Notes: generated by a model from the sequence alone, not told the origin. A DNA stretch of 64,000 nucleotides from Bradyrhizobium sp. SZCCHNS1050 (GCF_032484785.1 NZ_JAUETR010000003.1:124001-188000); one strand, 5' to 3'. Shown: positions 19,908-29,102, numbered from the stretch's first letter. Numbers and translations: made by a program.

Positions 19908-20390
19908 ATGAGATCAGATACGCAGATCGAGCCGGCCACGAGGGCCGGGCGCGAGCAGGAGCGCGGCTTCACGCTGGTCGAGATGCTGGTCGTGATCACG
20001 ATCATCGGACTGATCATGGGGCTGATCGGTCCGCGCGTTCTGAACTATCTCAGTGAATCCAAGACCAAGGCGGCGCGGATCCAACTGCAGAGCTTCTCGG
20101 CGGCGCTCGATCTGTTCTATCTCGATGCCGGCCGCTACCCCTCGACCTCGGAAGGTCTCGGTGCGCTGGCGCAACGGCCGGCCGGACTGAGCGCCTGGAA
20201 CGGCCCCTATCTCAAGGGCGGTGCCGTGCCGAAGGATCCGTGGAATACGGCCTATGTCTACCGCGCGCCGGGCGACCACGGCCCGTATGACATCCTGTCC
20301 TACGGTGCCGATGGCCAGGAGGGCGGCAGCGGAACGGCGGCGGACATCGTCCTGGGAACGCCGACGCAGACGAGCGCGCGCAGTGAGTGA
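19908..20390 (+). CDS. gspG: GspG, major pseudopilin
   Basis: 160 residues. A prepilin leader with the cleavage motif ERGFTLVEMLVVITIIGL (Gly-1, Phe+1, Glu+5) is followed by the long N-terminal helix. The major-pseudopilin C-terminal region includes YPSTSEGLGAL, GPYLKGG and PKDPWNTAYVYR, with the acidic Ca-site region near GPYDILSYGADGQEGG. A strong AAGGAG lies 7 bases before the ATG. It builds the periplasmic pseudopilus after cleavage by the prepilin peptidase. Confidence 0.95.
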   Translation: MRSDTQIEPATRAGREQERGFTLVEMLVVITIIGLIMGLIGPRVLNYLSESKTKAARIQLQSFSAALDLFYLDAGRYPSTSEGLGALAQRPAGLSAWNGPYLKGGAVPKDPWNTAYVYRAPGDHGPYDILSYGADGQEGGSGTAADIVLGTPTQTSARSE

Positions 20391-20847
20391 CGACGGCCAG
20401 CGCGGCTTCACGCTGCTCGAGATGGTCTGCGTGCTCGCGATCGTCGCGCTGCTGGCGTCCGTCGCGCTGCCTTATCTGCCGCGACAGACGTCGCGACCGC
20501 GGCTGCAGGCCTATGCGCTGCAGGCGGCGACGCTGTTGAAGTCGGATCGTGCCTCGTCGATGCGGACAGGTACGCGCGTCGACACTGAGATCGACACGTC
20601 GCGCCGCTTGATCCGCTCCGGTAGCGGCGCGGCTGCGTTGAAGCTGCCCGACGACGTCGCGTTCCTGGCGACGTTGCCGCGCAGCTGCCAGCATCGGCCG
20701 GTGCTGGCGACGATCAGCTTCTTTCCTGATGGCCTGTCCTGCGGCGGCGCGATTACCTTGTCGCGCGCCGATCTGAGCCTGGAGATCAGGGTGAACTGGC
20801 TGACGGGGAGGATCGACATTGTCTCGCGCGCGCTTGCCAATGGTTGA
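20383..20847 (+). CDS. gspH: GspH, minor pseudopilin
   Basis: 154 residues starting at a GTG that overlaps the end of gspG by 8 bases. The prepilin motif is QRGFTLLEMVCVLAIVALL with Glu+5 present. The rest matches minor pseudopilins in size and in its C-terminal beta-rich part (for example ISFFPDGLSCGGAITLSR). It would join GspI, GspJ and GspK in the pseudopilus tip. Confidence 0.88.
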   Translation: MSDDGQRGFTLLEMVCVLAIVALLASVALPYLPRQTSRPRLQAYALQAATLLKSDRASSMRTGTRVDTEIDTSRRLIRSGSGAAALKLPDDVAFLATLPRSCQHRPVLATISFFPDGLSCGGAITLSRADLSLEIRVNWLTGRIDIVSRALANG

Positions 20848-21238
20848 TATAGGCGACCGGAGTGACGCAGGCTTCACGCTGATCGAGGTGCTCGTCGCGC
20901 TTGCCATCGTCAGCGTGTCGATCATCGCCATCGGCGCCGTGGTGTCGCGCAACGCGGCCAGTGTTCGCAAGCTCGAACAGCATGTCACCCTGGTCACCGA
21001 CATGAGGCTGGCATTGGCAACGGTGCTGGCTGATCGCAGCCGGCTGCAGCCGGGCAGGATCGATCAGCGCTCCGGCTCTGGGGCGGTGGTGCTGCAAGTC
21101 AGGCCGCTCGGTGGTGATTGGAATGAGCCGGCCGGGCAGACCGGGTGGATTCCGGAGGCAGTGACCTTGCGTGTGAAGACCGGCTCGGGCGCGGTCGCCG
21201 ATGTGCAGACGGTTCGCCTCGCGCGAGGAGCGCGCTGA
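20840..21238 (+). CDS. gspI: GspI, minor pseudopilin
   Basis: 132 residues. The start ATG at 20840 overlaps the gspH stop by 8 bases. The prepilin motif is DAGFTLIEVLVALAIVSVS with Glu+5. Size and position in the operon match GspI. Confidence 0.88.
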   Translation: MVDIGDRSDAGFTLIEVLVALAIVSVSIIAIGAVVSRNAASVRKLEQHVTLVTDMRLALATVLADRSRLQPGRIDQRSGSGAVVLQVRPLGGDWNEPAGQTGWIPEAVTLRVKTGSGAVADVQTVRLARGAR

Positions 21239-21957
21239 TGCGCGTCCCACCCGATCGACCGAAACAGCAGGGCTTTGCGCTGATCGAGGCGCTGGGCGCG
21301 CTCGCGATTGCCGGAATCGTGTTGTCGGCGCTGGCTGCGGTGACGTCGCAATGGCTGCCGGCATGGAAGCGCGGACTGGATCGCGTGCAGCGCGCCGAGA
21401 TGGTGGCCGCCGCGCTGCGGCGGGTCGGCGATGATTTCGCTGCCGTGCAGTTTGTTTCGGCCAATCGCGAGCAGAAGGGACCGCTGTTCGTGGGCGACGA
21501 GGTCTCGGCGATGTTCGTGCGCGCCGAGTTTGGTCCGAATGCGGGACATGGCCTCGATATCGTGCGCATCGGCGAGGAAGGGGGCAGGGGCGAGCGCGCT
21601 CTGCGGCGATCGCGTGCCGCGTTCGAGCCCGTGTCGGTCGGCCAGCCCGTGACCGAGCATTTCAAATTCGTCGATCCCGTGGTGCTGCTGTCGGCGCCGT
21701 TCCGGATGTCGTTCGCCTATGCCGACAGGACGATGGCCTGGACGACGGAATGGCGCGATGCGACCAAGCTGCCGTCCGCCGTCCGCATGACGATCTACGA
21801 CGACAGCCGTGGCGGCGCGGCCGTACTCGTCAGCGCAGTCCGTATTCAGGTCGATGCGCCGGGGGGCGGTTTTGCCGATACGGGAGCGGGCGGCACCGCG
21901 AACCAGCCAGCCGTGGCCGAGCCGGCCCAACCGAACAAGAGCGAGCCGGTCGACTGA
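21238..21957 (+). CDS. gspJ: GspJ, minor pseudopilin
   Basis: 239 residues. The start overlaps the gspI stop by one base (TGATG). The prepilin motif is QQGFALIEALGALAIAGIV with Glu+5. The C-terminal tail is Pro/Ala-rich and looks disordered. Order and size match GspJ. Confidence 0.87.
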   Translation: MRVPPDRPKQQGFALIEALGALAIAGIVLSALAAVTSQWLPAWKRGLDRVQRAEMVAAALRRVGDDFAAVQFVSANREQKGPLFVGDEVSAMFVRAEFGPNAGHGLDIVRIGEEGGRGERALRRSRAAFEPVSVGQPVTEHFKFVDPVVLLSAPFRMSFAYADRTMAWTTEWRDATKLPSAVRMTIYDDSRGGAAVLVSAVRIQVDAPGGGFADTGAGGTANQPAVAEPAQPNKSEPVD

Positions 21958-22901
21958 TGCCCGTTCGCTTCTTCAGCAATGGCTCTGCCGACCGGCGCGG
22001 CGCGCAGGATGGCTTCATCCTGATCGCGGCGCTGTGGATGCTCGCGGCGCTGGCGGCCCTCGTCGTGGTCGTCTCGCAGCAGCTGGGCAGCTCGGCGCGG
22101 TTGCTGCGGCTCGAAGACGAGGCGGTCGAGGCCGATGCGCTGATCTCGGCGGCCATCGAACTGTCGGCCTATCGCCTGCTGCTGTCCAAGGATGAGGAGC
22201 GGCCGCGGCAGGGCGGTTTCCGCCTGGCCCTTGCAGGCAACGACATCGCAGTCTCGTTCGTCAACGAAGCGGCGCGGATCGATCTCAACACGGCCTCGAA
22301 GGACATGCTCGAAAACCTCTTCGTCACGCTGGGCGTCGACCGGGATGCTGCCAAGGATCATGCTGAGCGGGTGGTCGCGTGGCGCTCCAAGCCGTCCGAT
22401 GCAGCCAGGGCCCAGGCGGAGGAGGCGCGCTATGCGGTGGCCGGTCTCAAGCGTGTCCCGCGCCTGGCGCCGTTCGCACATGTCGGCGAGCTGTCGCTCG
22501 TCCTCGGCATTCCCGCATCGCTCGTCGATCGGGTCCTTCCGCTGGTGACCGTCTTCAACGGCTCTCCCGGAATCGATCCGACGATCGCTGCGCCGGAGGT
22601 CGTTGCAGCGTTGCCGGGAATGACGCCGCTGATCTTGAAGGATTTCCTCAACGCAAGGGCGTCGCTGTCACAGGATGCCGATACGCTGGCCAAGACGCTC
22701 GGTCCTGTTGCGAAGGATGCCGCCAAGGGCAAGAGCAAGGCCTATCGGCTGCGCATCGTCGTCAGTCCGGCGGGCGGGCTTCGTCATGCGGCGACGGCGG
22801 TGATCGTTCCCGGCGAAGGCGAGGAGCCTTATCGGGTGCTGGCGCGCCAGGACGAGGGGCCGCAACCGAGGGGAGCGCTTCAGGCGCGGGGAATGCCATG
22901 A
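21957..22901 (+). CDS. gspK: GspK, pseudopilus tip protein
   Basis: 314 residues. The leader QDGFILIAALWMLAALAAL lacks Glu at +5, as is normal for GspK, which caps the pseudopilus. The body carries the family region INTASKDMLENLFVTLG and a second helix-hairpin-helix-like repeat. The start overlaps the gspJ stop by one base. Confidence 0.9.
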   Translation: MPVRFFSNGSADRRGAQDGFILIAALWMLAALAALVVVVSQQLGSSARLLRLEDEAVEADALISAAIELSAYRLLLSKDEERPRQGGFRLALAGNDIAVSFVNEAARIDLNTASKDMLENLFVTLGVDRDAAKDHAERVVAWRSKPSDAARAQAEEARYAVAGLKRVPRLAPFAHVGELSLVLGIPASLVDRVLPLVTVFNGSPGIDPTIAAPEVVAALPGMTPLILKDFLNARASLSQDADTLAKTLGPVAKDAAKGKSKAYRLRIVVSPAGGLRHAATAVIVPGEGEEPYRVLARQDEGPQPRGALQARGMP

Positions 22902-23968
22902 AGCTGACCGAAGCGATCGAGCGCGGACTGACGGCGTGGACGGCCAGCGTCGCGACAGCGATCGAAGCCGTGGCCGATCGGCAGCTCAGACGTCCGCAGG
23001 TCCTGGTCCGCCATGACCGAACAGACAGCGTCGTCTTGACGATTCAGGCGCGACCGAAGGCGAAGCCGATGCCGGCGCCGGCAAGGGTGAATCCGGCGGC
23101 CGGCGCTGCGCAGGCCGGGCTCTCGCCGGAGTGGCTGCGAACGTTGCGCGGCGCCGCGCTGGAAATCCATCTGGCCGCCGAGAGCGTCCTGGTCCGCCCG
23201 CTCGACTTTCCGAAGCAGGCCGAGCCGTTTCTCGACGGCATGATCCGGACGCAGATCGGCAGGTTGACGCCGTGGAATCTCGATCAGGTCCTCTACGGTT
23301 GCAGCGCCCCGCGCGCAGTCGGGGATCGGATCGCGCTGACGCTCGCGGCGACGCCGCGCGCTCTGGTCCAGCCCTTGCTTGCCTTGGCCGATCAGGTCGG
23401 CGCCGCCAGGCTCGTCATCACCGCCGATGTCGACTCAGCCGATGGCGGCCAGATCCAGATCTTCAAGACGTCGCTGCGCTCGTCGCTTGCCGGCGGGCGC
23501 GATCTCGGGCGCGTGCTCAAGCTCGGCTGGCTGTCGGTTGCTGCGACCACGGCCGTGCTGCTGATCGCGACGACATTGATCGGCGGATATCTCGATGGCG
23601 AGCTCGAAGATGCGCAGGCGCAGGTCACGCGGCTGCGCGCGGCGCTGCGGCCCGCGATGGGCGCCACCGCCGCCGACGGGCTGCTCGCCAAGCGCAAGCA
23701 GACCAGTCCCGCCAGCGTCATCGTGCTCGACACGCTGTCGAAGATCCTGCCCGACGGGACGTATGTCGTCGAGATGCATGTCGAGAACGATCGGCTGCAG
23801 ATCTCCGGCCTGACCCAGGACGCCCCCGCGCTGATCCGGCTGATCGAGCAGTCGCCGCAGTTCAGCCGCGCCACCTTCTATGCGCCGACGACGCGCACCG
23901 CGGGGGAAGCGGGCGAGCGTTTCCATATCGAGGCGCGCATCAACGCCTATTTCGGGGACCGGGCATGA
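22898..23968 (+). CDS. gspL: GspL, inner-membrane platform protein
   Basis: 356 residues. The cytoplasmic N-terminal part (about 1-200) has an actin-like/PilM-like character (LVRPLDFPKQAEPFLDGMI). A single transmembrane helix at about residues 208-232 (LSVAATTAVLLIATTLIGGY) and a periplasmic PilN/GspL-like domain follow. It links GspE to the pseudopilus base. The ATG overlaps the gspK stop by four bases. Confidence 0.85.
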   Translation: MKLTEAIERGLTAWTASVATAIEAVADRQLRRPQVLVRHDRTDSVVLTIQARPKAKPMPAPARVNPAAGAAQAGLSPEWLRTLRGAALEIHLAAESVLVRPLDFPKQAEPFLDGMIRTQIGRLTPWNLDQVLYGCSAPRAVGDRIALTLAATPRALVQPLLALADQVGAARLVITADVDSADGGQIQIFKTSLRSSLAGGRDLGRVLKLGWLSVAATTAVLLIATTLIGGYLDGELEDAQAQVTRLRAALRPAMGATAADGLLAKRKQTSPASVIVLDTLSKILPDGTYVVEMHVENDRLQISGLTQDAPALIRLIEQSPQFSRATFYAPTTRTAGEAGERFHIEARINAYFGDRA

Positions 23969-24528
23969 ACTGGTCGACATCGCTGCGCCGGATCTTCGTG
24001 AACTCGCCGGCCGCTTCTGCGATCCTCTATGCGGTGACCATCGTCGCACTGCTCTGGCTTGGTGCTGCAGCGGTCGCCGATCTCGTCGCCAAGCACGACC
24101 AGCTCAATGACACCAATGCGCAGCTGGCGCAGTTCTCCGGACGCAAACGGCCGGCCGGCAGTTCCTCCCCAGGCCACGCGACGGCTCCGGGCGGATCGGT
24201 GTTCGTCGAGGGACGAACGGTCACCATCGCGGGCGCGGCGCTGGTGCAGCGCCTCACGGAGGCGATCAGCAAGGCCGGCGGCAGCGTGCTGTCGACCCAG
24301 GTCGAGCTACCGGCGGCGCGCGGCAACGAGAACCTGATCAGCGTCGTCGCCAGCTGCGAGCTCGAACAGCCGGCGCTGCAGCAGTTGCTCTATGATCTCG
24401 AAGCGGGATTGCCGTTTCTCTTCGTCGATCAGCTGCACGTGCAGCAACCGCTGGCGGCCGCGGCCGGCGGTGTGGGGCGGCTGACGGTGCTGGTCACCGT
24501 GTCGGGCCAATGGCAGGGAAAAATGTGA
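23965..24528 (+). CDS. gspM: GspM, inner-membrane platform protein
   Basis: 187 residues with one N-terminal membrane helix (ASAILYAVTIVALLWLGAAA), a short coiled segment and a periplasmic ferredoxin-like domain, the arrangement of GspM. It overlaps gspL by four bases and ends next to the GspC-like start. Confidence 0.85.
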   Translation: MNWSTSLRRIFVNSPAASAILYAVTIVALLWLGAAAVADLVAKHDQLNDTNAQLAQFSGRKRPAGSSSPGHATAPGGSVFVEGRTVTIAGAALVQRLTEAISKAGGSVLSTQVELPAARGNENLISVVASCELEQPALQQLLYDLEAGLPFLFVDQLHVQQPLAAAAGGVGRLTVLVTVSGQWQGKM

Positions 24529-25157
24529 TGCGATCGTTCGTCGGTTCAGGTCTCGTCACCGTTGCTACCGTATGCGTGCTTGCAGCTTCGCTCGGCCGTG
24601 CCTGGGGTGAGACGGCGGATGGTCTCGAGCCCGCTGCGCCCGCGCAGGCCGCGCCCGGCGCCTCCGACCCGCCGGCCGTTTCCGAGGCGCCCAGCGCGCA
24701 AGTCCCGGGGCGCAGGAGTGCCAACCCGCTGTGGGATGTTCCGATCAGTGCTCTCTCGGCGACGCGCGACCGTCCGATCTTCTCGGCCTCGCGCCGGCCG
24801 CCACCGGTTGCCGCACCCGTCATGGTCATGCGAGCGCCGCCGCCTCCGCCGCAGCAAGAGCCGGAACGACCAAACCTGCAGCTCGTCGGCACGGTGATCG
24901 GCGACGAGGAGAGCTTCGGCATCTTCGTCGATGCCTCGTCGCAGGCGTCGCTGCGCTTGCGGGTCGGCGCCTCGCATGAGGGATGGGTGCTGCAGTCGCT
25001 GCGACCGCGTGAGGCCTCGCTGCTGAAGGCGCCGGAGACCGTCACGCTGCAAATGCCGCAGCTCGGCACAGCCGGCAGCGGCGACGTGCAGGCGGGACCG
25101 ATGACCCCGCCTGCGCCGCCGGGCGGACGCGAGCGGATGGCGCGGCGGGCGCGTTGA
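24528..25157 (+). CDS. GspC/GspN-like type II secretion protein
   Basis: 209 residues. An N-terminal hydrophobic segment (SGLVTVATVCVLAASLGRA) precedes a Pro/Ala-rich linker. It is followed by a homology-region-like domain (NLQLVGTVIGDEESFGIFVD and LRLRVGASHEGWVLQSL) that resembles the GspC HR domain contacting the secretin. No PDZ domain is present. The ATG at 24528 overlaps the gspM stop; an ATG six codons earlier is possible. It is the last gene of the plus-strand operon and converges on the prepilin peptidase gene with 18 bases between stops. Confidence 0.75.
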   Translation: MRSFVGSGLVTVATVCVLAASLGRAWGETADGLEPAAPAQAAPGASDPPAVSEAPSAQVPGRRSANPLWDVPISALSATRDRPIFSASRRPPPVAAPVMVMRAPPPPPQQEPERPNLQLVGTVIGDEESFGIFVDASSQASLRLRVGASHEGWVLQSLRPREASLLKAPETVTLQMPQLGTAGSGDVQAGPMTPPAPPGGRERMARRAR

Positions 25158-25175
25158 GGTCACGGCTTACCGCAT

Positions 25176-25667
25176 TCAGAAGGTCACGAGCAATTCGCTC
25201 CCGGTGGCCTGCAGAGCGAGTACGGCAAGCAGGCCGAGGACGAGGAACGGGCCGAACGGCAGCGCCGTTTGGCCTGTCAGCCGGCGGCCCATGATGAAGA
25301 GGACGAGCGCTGCGGCGAGTGCCGTCGTCGCGGCGATGAGCAGCAGGATCGGCATATTTGGCAGGCCGGCCCAAAGCGTCGCAGCCATCAGAAACTTGAC
25401 GTCGCCGAGGCCCAATCCTTGGCGGCCGCGGGCCATTGCGTAGAGCAGCCGCAGCAGCAGCAGCGCCGAGCCGAGGGCGAGGGCTGCGGCGCAATTCCAC
25501 AGTGCCTCGGGGAGATCGACAAGCGTCGCCAGTCTTGCGAAGCCGCTGGCGGCGACCAGCGCATTCATCCAGTCCGGCAGCAGCCCGCTGCGCAGATCTG
25601 TCCAGATCAGTCCGGCGCAGGTCAGCAGCAGCACGATGATCGTAACGATGTTGATGGCGTCGGTCAC
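25176..25667 (-). CDS. gspO: Minimal prepilin peptidase (GspO/PilD type A24)
   Basis: 163 residues, only the peptidase half of the family; the N-terminal cysteine/methyltransferase domain is absent. The two catalytic aspartates are visible, Asp24 in WTDLRSGLLPDW and Asp89 in GLGLGDVKF. About five or six membrane helices are seen. It would process the five pseudopilins encoded by the facing operon. It lies 46 bases downstream of the HupE-type genes on the same strand and may be cotranscribed with them rather than with gsp. Confidence 0.88.
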   Translation of the reverse strand: MTDAINIVTIIVLLLTCAGLIWTDLRSGLLPDWMNALVAASGFARLATLVDLPEALWNCAAALALGSALLLLRLLYAMARGRQGLGLGDVKFLMAATLWAGLPNMPILLLIAATTALAAALVLFIMGRRLTGQTALPFGPFLVLGLLAVLALQATGSELLVTF

Positions 25668-25713
25668 GCAGCCCTGGAATTTGCGGGGTCGGATCGCCCG
25701 AGCATAGGCCAGC

Positions 25714-26334
25714 TCAGGCTGCGAGCGATAGTCCCGCCATCATCATGCCGATTGCGGCGACCCAGCCACCGACTGCGCGCACCGCGATCCCGCGCCAGCT
25801 CGACACCGGCTCGGTCTCAGGACGCCTGAAGGTGACCGCCAGCGCCATCACGAGGGTGATGGTGACGTAGCCCGCACTGGCGAGACCGGCGGCGTAGAGG
25901 AGGCGGTCGGTCTGCGGCACGAACTCGCCGGCATTGGCGGCGCCGCGCATCACGCCGAGCACGAATGCAATCATGCTCAGCACGACCACGGGAATGCGCA
26001 AGGCCGCCGCCAGCAGCAGCCCGAGAATCAGAATGGTCGCGGCATCGCCGAGTGGAGACACCGCCGTTGCGCCAGAGCCGGCGGCGAGTGCAAGCCCCGT
26101 GCACAAGCCGAGCGGGAACACCACGACGAGCCAGCGTCCGCTCGCCGTACCGAGCGAGCCGGCCAGCAACCCGAGGGCGACCCAGACCACGACGTCCTGC
26201 AGCGCGAGCAGCGGGTGCAGGGCGCCGGCGTAGAAGTCGCCGAGCCGGGCCGACACGATATGGGCATCAGCGAGCTGCGCTTGCGTCAGCAGCAGCGCCG
26301 ATGCGAGCAGGGCGGTCCGGCGGTACGTGCTCAT
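25714..26334 (-). CDS. HupE/UreJ-family membrane protein (third copy)
   Basis: 206 residues. Signal-like N-terminus with a His at the mature end (ADAHIVSARLGDFYAGALHP), then about six membrane helices. Family-type motifs are GDFYAGALHPLLALQDVVVW and the internal GVMRGAANAGEF. HupE/UreJ proteins are linked to nickel or cobalt entry. The ATG overlaps the previous gene's stop by four bases. Confidence 0.8.
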   Translation of the reverse strand: MSTYRRTALLASALLLTQAQLADAHIVSARLGDFYAGALHPLLALQDVVVWVALGLLAGSLGTASGRWLVVVFPLGLCTGLALAAGSGATAVSPLGDAATILILGLLLAAALRIPVVVLSMIAFVLGVMRGAANAGEFVPQTDRLLYAAGLASAGYVTITLVMALAVTFRRPETEPVSSWRGIAVRAVGGWVAAIGMMMAGLSLAA

Positions 26335-26963
26335 GCCGCGACTCCGAGGCTCGCGACCAGGAAGTAGCCGCCGAGCGCGGCGATGGCTGCTCCGACGCCT
26401 TGGATGATGCGCTCGCCGCCGGGCCAGCGCGCGAGCGCGCCGATGGTGATGCCGCAGGCGTGGAGAAGACCGGTCGCGACCACGAAGCCGCAGCCATAGG
26501 CCAGGGGATTTGCCGCCGTCGGAAGCTCGACGCCGTGCGCGTGGCCGTGAAAGATGGCGAAGATCGCAACGATGATGGCCGCAACTGCAAACGGGACACG
26601 GATGCGGATCGCGACCGCGAGCCCGAGCACCAGCGCCGACAGCGCGATGATGAGCTCCGGGACGGGCAATCCGACCTTCAGGATTCCCAGGACGGCCCCG
26701 AACGCCATCACCAGCGGGAAGACGACCGGCAGGATCCAGATCGCCGCGCCGCCGAGCTGCGCGCCCCAGATGCCGACTGCAACCATCGCGATCAGATGAT
26801 CCAGCCCCGTCAAGGGATGCAGCAGGCCGCCGGCGAGCCCGCCGCCGACGCCCGTCTGCTCGTGGGCAAGGCTCGGATTCGATGTCAGCAGCGAGAGCAG
26901 CGCCGCACCCAACACGGTGTGCAGGAGTTTGCGCGCGATCATGTTCGTCCCATTCGTCATCAT
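26331..26963 (-). CDS. hupE: HupE/UreJ-family membrane protein (second copy)
   Basis: 210 residues. After a signal sequence the mature end is AHEQTGVGGGLAGGLLHPLTGLDHL, matching the HupE/UreJ signature in which the His and Asp residues are proposed metal ligands. A second His-rich site is HGHAHGVELP. Six membrane helices are predicted. Two adjacent ATG codons (26963 and 26960) are possible starts, the first overlapping the upstream stop. Confidence 0.88.
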   Translation of the reverse strand: MMTNGTNMIARKLLHTVLGAALLSLLTSNPSLAHEQTGVGGGLAGGLLHPLTGLDHLIAMVAVGIWGAQLGGAAIWILPVVFPLVMAFGAVLGILKVGLPVPELIIALSALVLGLAVAIRIRVPFAVAAIIVAIFAIFHGHAHGVELPTAANPLAYGCGFVVATGLLHACGITIGALARWPGGERIIQGVGAAIAALGGYFLVASLGVAA

Positions 26964-27940
26964 GCGGCCGCCAGAACCCGCACCAGGCGGCCCAGGAACC
27001 AGAACATCGATACCGAGCCGATTGCATAGGCCGGCAGCTCGGCGCCCCAGCGCGGCAGCGCCGCGCCGAGGCGGCGATGTGCCCAGATCAGCGCCAGCAC
27101 CAGCAGCACGAACAGGATCTGTCCGATCTCGACGCCGACATTGAAGAAGAGCAATGCCGCAGGCAGGATCCGTCGTTCGAGCCCGAGGCCTGCGAGCGCA
27201 CTGGCGAAGCCGATGCCGTGCACCAGACCGAAGCTGGAAGCGACAGCCCATGGGTAGCGGGCGGTCAGCCCGGTCTCGCCGCGCTGCTGTTTGACGATCT
27301 CGACGCCGACAAACACGATGCTGAGCGCGATGCAGGCGTTGAGCGGCCCTTCGGCGACGCCGATCCATCCGAACGCTGTTGCGGCCAGCGAGGCGCTATG
27401 GCCGATCGTGAAAGCCGTGATCGTCTTGAGCAGGCGCCAGCCGCCCTGGACGATCCAGATCAGCCCGAGCACGAACAGCAGGTGATCGGCGCCGAGCAGG
27501 ATGTGGTCAATGCCGAGATTGACGTATGTCTTGGCGAGCTCGAGCCAGGTGTCGAGCGTCGGCGCATCGGTGCCCAGCACGGTCACGACCGGATTGGCCG
27601 CAGAGATCGTGTAGCTGCGCGTCTCTCCAGCGAGCGACGTCACGCGGATGATGGCAGCCGACATGTCCTCGCCGAGATTGGCGATCGTCATCTGCCCGAC
27701 GAGGCCCTTGTCGCCGCAATTGAGCTCCGGCAGGCGCAGGTAGCAATGCGGGGGCATCTTGAGATCGATGCGGTTGACGCCATCCTTCGGCAAGGTCGTC
27801 CATCGCCCGATATACGCGCCGGGGCGCATCTCGCGAAACTCGAGCACGGCGATCGTCGCCTGATGCGCAGCCGCCGGCCGCCCGGGCAGCAGCGCTGCGA
27901 GCGCGAGCACGATGGCGATCAGGGCGCGCGCGCCGGTCAC
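26960..27940 (-). CDS. HupE/UreJ-type membrane protein with periplasmic domain
   Basis: 326 residues. A signal peptide (ending AAA-HQATIAV) is followed by a periplasmic domain of about 130 residues containing a Cys pair (PPHCYLRLPELNCGDKG). A HupE_2-type membrane domain comes next, with NLGIDHILLGADHLLFVLGL, FTIGHSASL and FGLVHGIGFASAL. The conserved His/Asp residues point to metal or proton handling in the membrane. It starts at a GTG overlapping the stop of the isomerase gene (GTGA). Confidence 0.82.
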   Translation of the reverse strand: MTGARALIAIVLALAALLPGRPAAAHQATIAVLEFREMRPGAYIGRWTTLPKDGVNRIDLKMPPHCYLRLPELNCGDKGLVGQMTIANLGEDMSAAIIRVTSLAGETRSYTISAANPVVTVLGTDAPTLDTWLELAKTYVNLGIDHILLGADHLLFVLGLIWIVQGGWRLLKTITAFTIGHSASLAATAFGWIGVAEGPLNACIALSIVFVGVEIVKQQRGETGLTARYPWAVASSFGLVHGIGFASALAGLGLERRILPAALLFFNVGVEIGQILFVLLVLALIWAHRRLGAALPRWGAELPAYAIGSVSMFWFLGRLVRVLAAA

Positions 27941-28836
27941 GGCTCGTACCTGATCGTGTAGTTGGCCTTGAGCCGGCTCACCGCCTCCCAGGCCCGTTTC
28001 CGTGTCTCTTCGGTGTGCCAGATCTTGGCCGCCTCGGCGCGGATGTCCTCGAGCTTCGCCGGAGCGCCCGGCTTCCGGGCGTCGAGACGAACCACGTGCC
28101 ACCCGTCCTTCGACTGCAGCAAGGTCCATTCCTGGAGGGGCGCCTTGAGCAGGCCGTCGCTGAAGCCGTCGCCGAAGCCGGCGGCCAGGCTCGGCACCGG
28201 TCGGTCGAGAATCGCGCGCGTCTGATCGCGCAGCTCCTCGGATTCGCGCTGCTCGCGAATGTCGTCCAGATAGCGCCGCGCCGTCGCCTCGTCGCTGGGT
28301 GGCGTCATGAAGAAGCTGACACGCTCGGGCTCGTCGAACCGGGCATGATTGTCGGCGAACCAGGCGCGCAACTGCTCCTCGCTCGGCTGTGGCACGCGCA
28401 CCTGATCGAAGATCAGATATTGCAGCTTGAACGCGACACGGTCGCGGATCATCTCGTCGCCGCGGTCGACGCCGAGCGTCTTGCCTTCCCGATAGAGGAT
28501 TTCGCTGGCGACCCAGGCCTCGACCATCTTCTGCAGCTCGGCCTCGCTCGGGGTCCGCTGCTTGTCCTCGTCGAACGTGTCGATGAAGGACTGGCGCAGG
28601 GCCTTGGTCACGGTGATGACCTTCTCGTCCTTCGCCGGCGGGTGGATGATGGCATCGGCCGCGAAGATCAGGCCACCGAGAACGAGGAAGTGCAGGAGTG
28701 GCTCCCTGCTGAGCCCGCGCAGGGCGGTCACGGATGATGATCGCGCAGGGGAAGAGCTGTTGCCATCTTGCTGATTGGAGCGTGCAGAGGCGCTCTCGAA
28801 GGTCTGCGCCGCATTCGACATGGCAGGGGCTGACAT
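27937..28836 (-). CDS. Membrane-anchored parvulin-like peptidyl-prolyl isomerase
   Basis: 299 residues. A Ser/Gln-rich cytoplasmic tail of about 40 residues is followed by one membrane helix (LLHFLVLGGLIFAADAII). A SurA/PpiD-like helical chaperone region (about 70-190) and a C-terminal parvulin-like domain with GFGDGFSDGLLKAPLQEW and SKDGWHVVRLD come next. It would help fold secreted or periplasmic proteins. It is the first gene of the operon with the HupE proteins. The start at 28836 is favoured by the domain layout; an ATG at 28821 is also possible. Confidence 0.8.
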   Translation of the reverse strand: MSAPAMSNAAQTFESASARSNQQDGNSSSPARSSSVTALRGLSREPLLHFLVLGGLIFAADAIIHPPAKDEKVITVTKALRQSFIDTFDEDKQRTPSEAELQKMVEAWVASEILYREGKTLGVDRGDEMIRDRVAFKLQYLIFDQVRVPQPSEEQLRAWFADNHARFDEPERVSFFMTPPSDEATARRYLDDIREQRESEELRDQTRAILDRPVPSLAAGFGDGFSDGLLKAPLQEWTLLQSKDGWHVVRLDARKPGAPAKLEDIRAEAAKIWHTEETRKRAWEAVSRLKANYTIRYEP

Positions 28837-28882
28837 ACGTTCTTTACAACTCGGACCGCGCTCGTTGCGCGGCGCGTATATG

Positions 28883-28902
28883 CAACGGCACACTTGCCGT
28901 TG
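28883..28902. promoter_or_regulatory. Inverted repeat in divergent promoter region
   Basis: CAACGGCA-CACT-TGCCGTTG is a perfect 8-bp inverted repeat lying 46 bases upstream of the isomerase gene, in the 266-base gap between it and the PHP phosphoesterase gene. It may be an operator or a small hairpin. No regulator can be named, and no clear sigma-70 promoter was found. Confidence 0.4.
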
Positions 28903-29102
28903 TCACCGGGCAAACGTCAGTGTCACAAAAATTTCGCAACGACGGCCGACCGCGATGTTCGTGGGGAAGACGCCAGCAAAAATAAATCCTTCAACAAACT
29001 GTCTCCGAGTTTTGGTTTGGTCGCGCCGCGAATGACGACGGCGCATCGGTCGCGTTGTCATCTCGGTTTGGAGATCGATCGAATTCTTTAGGGGCGACGA
29101 TA

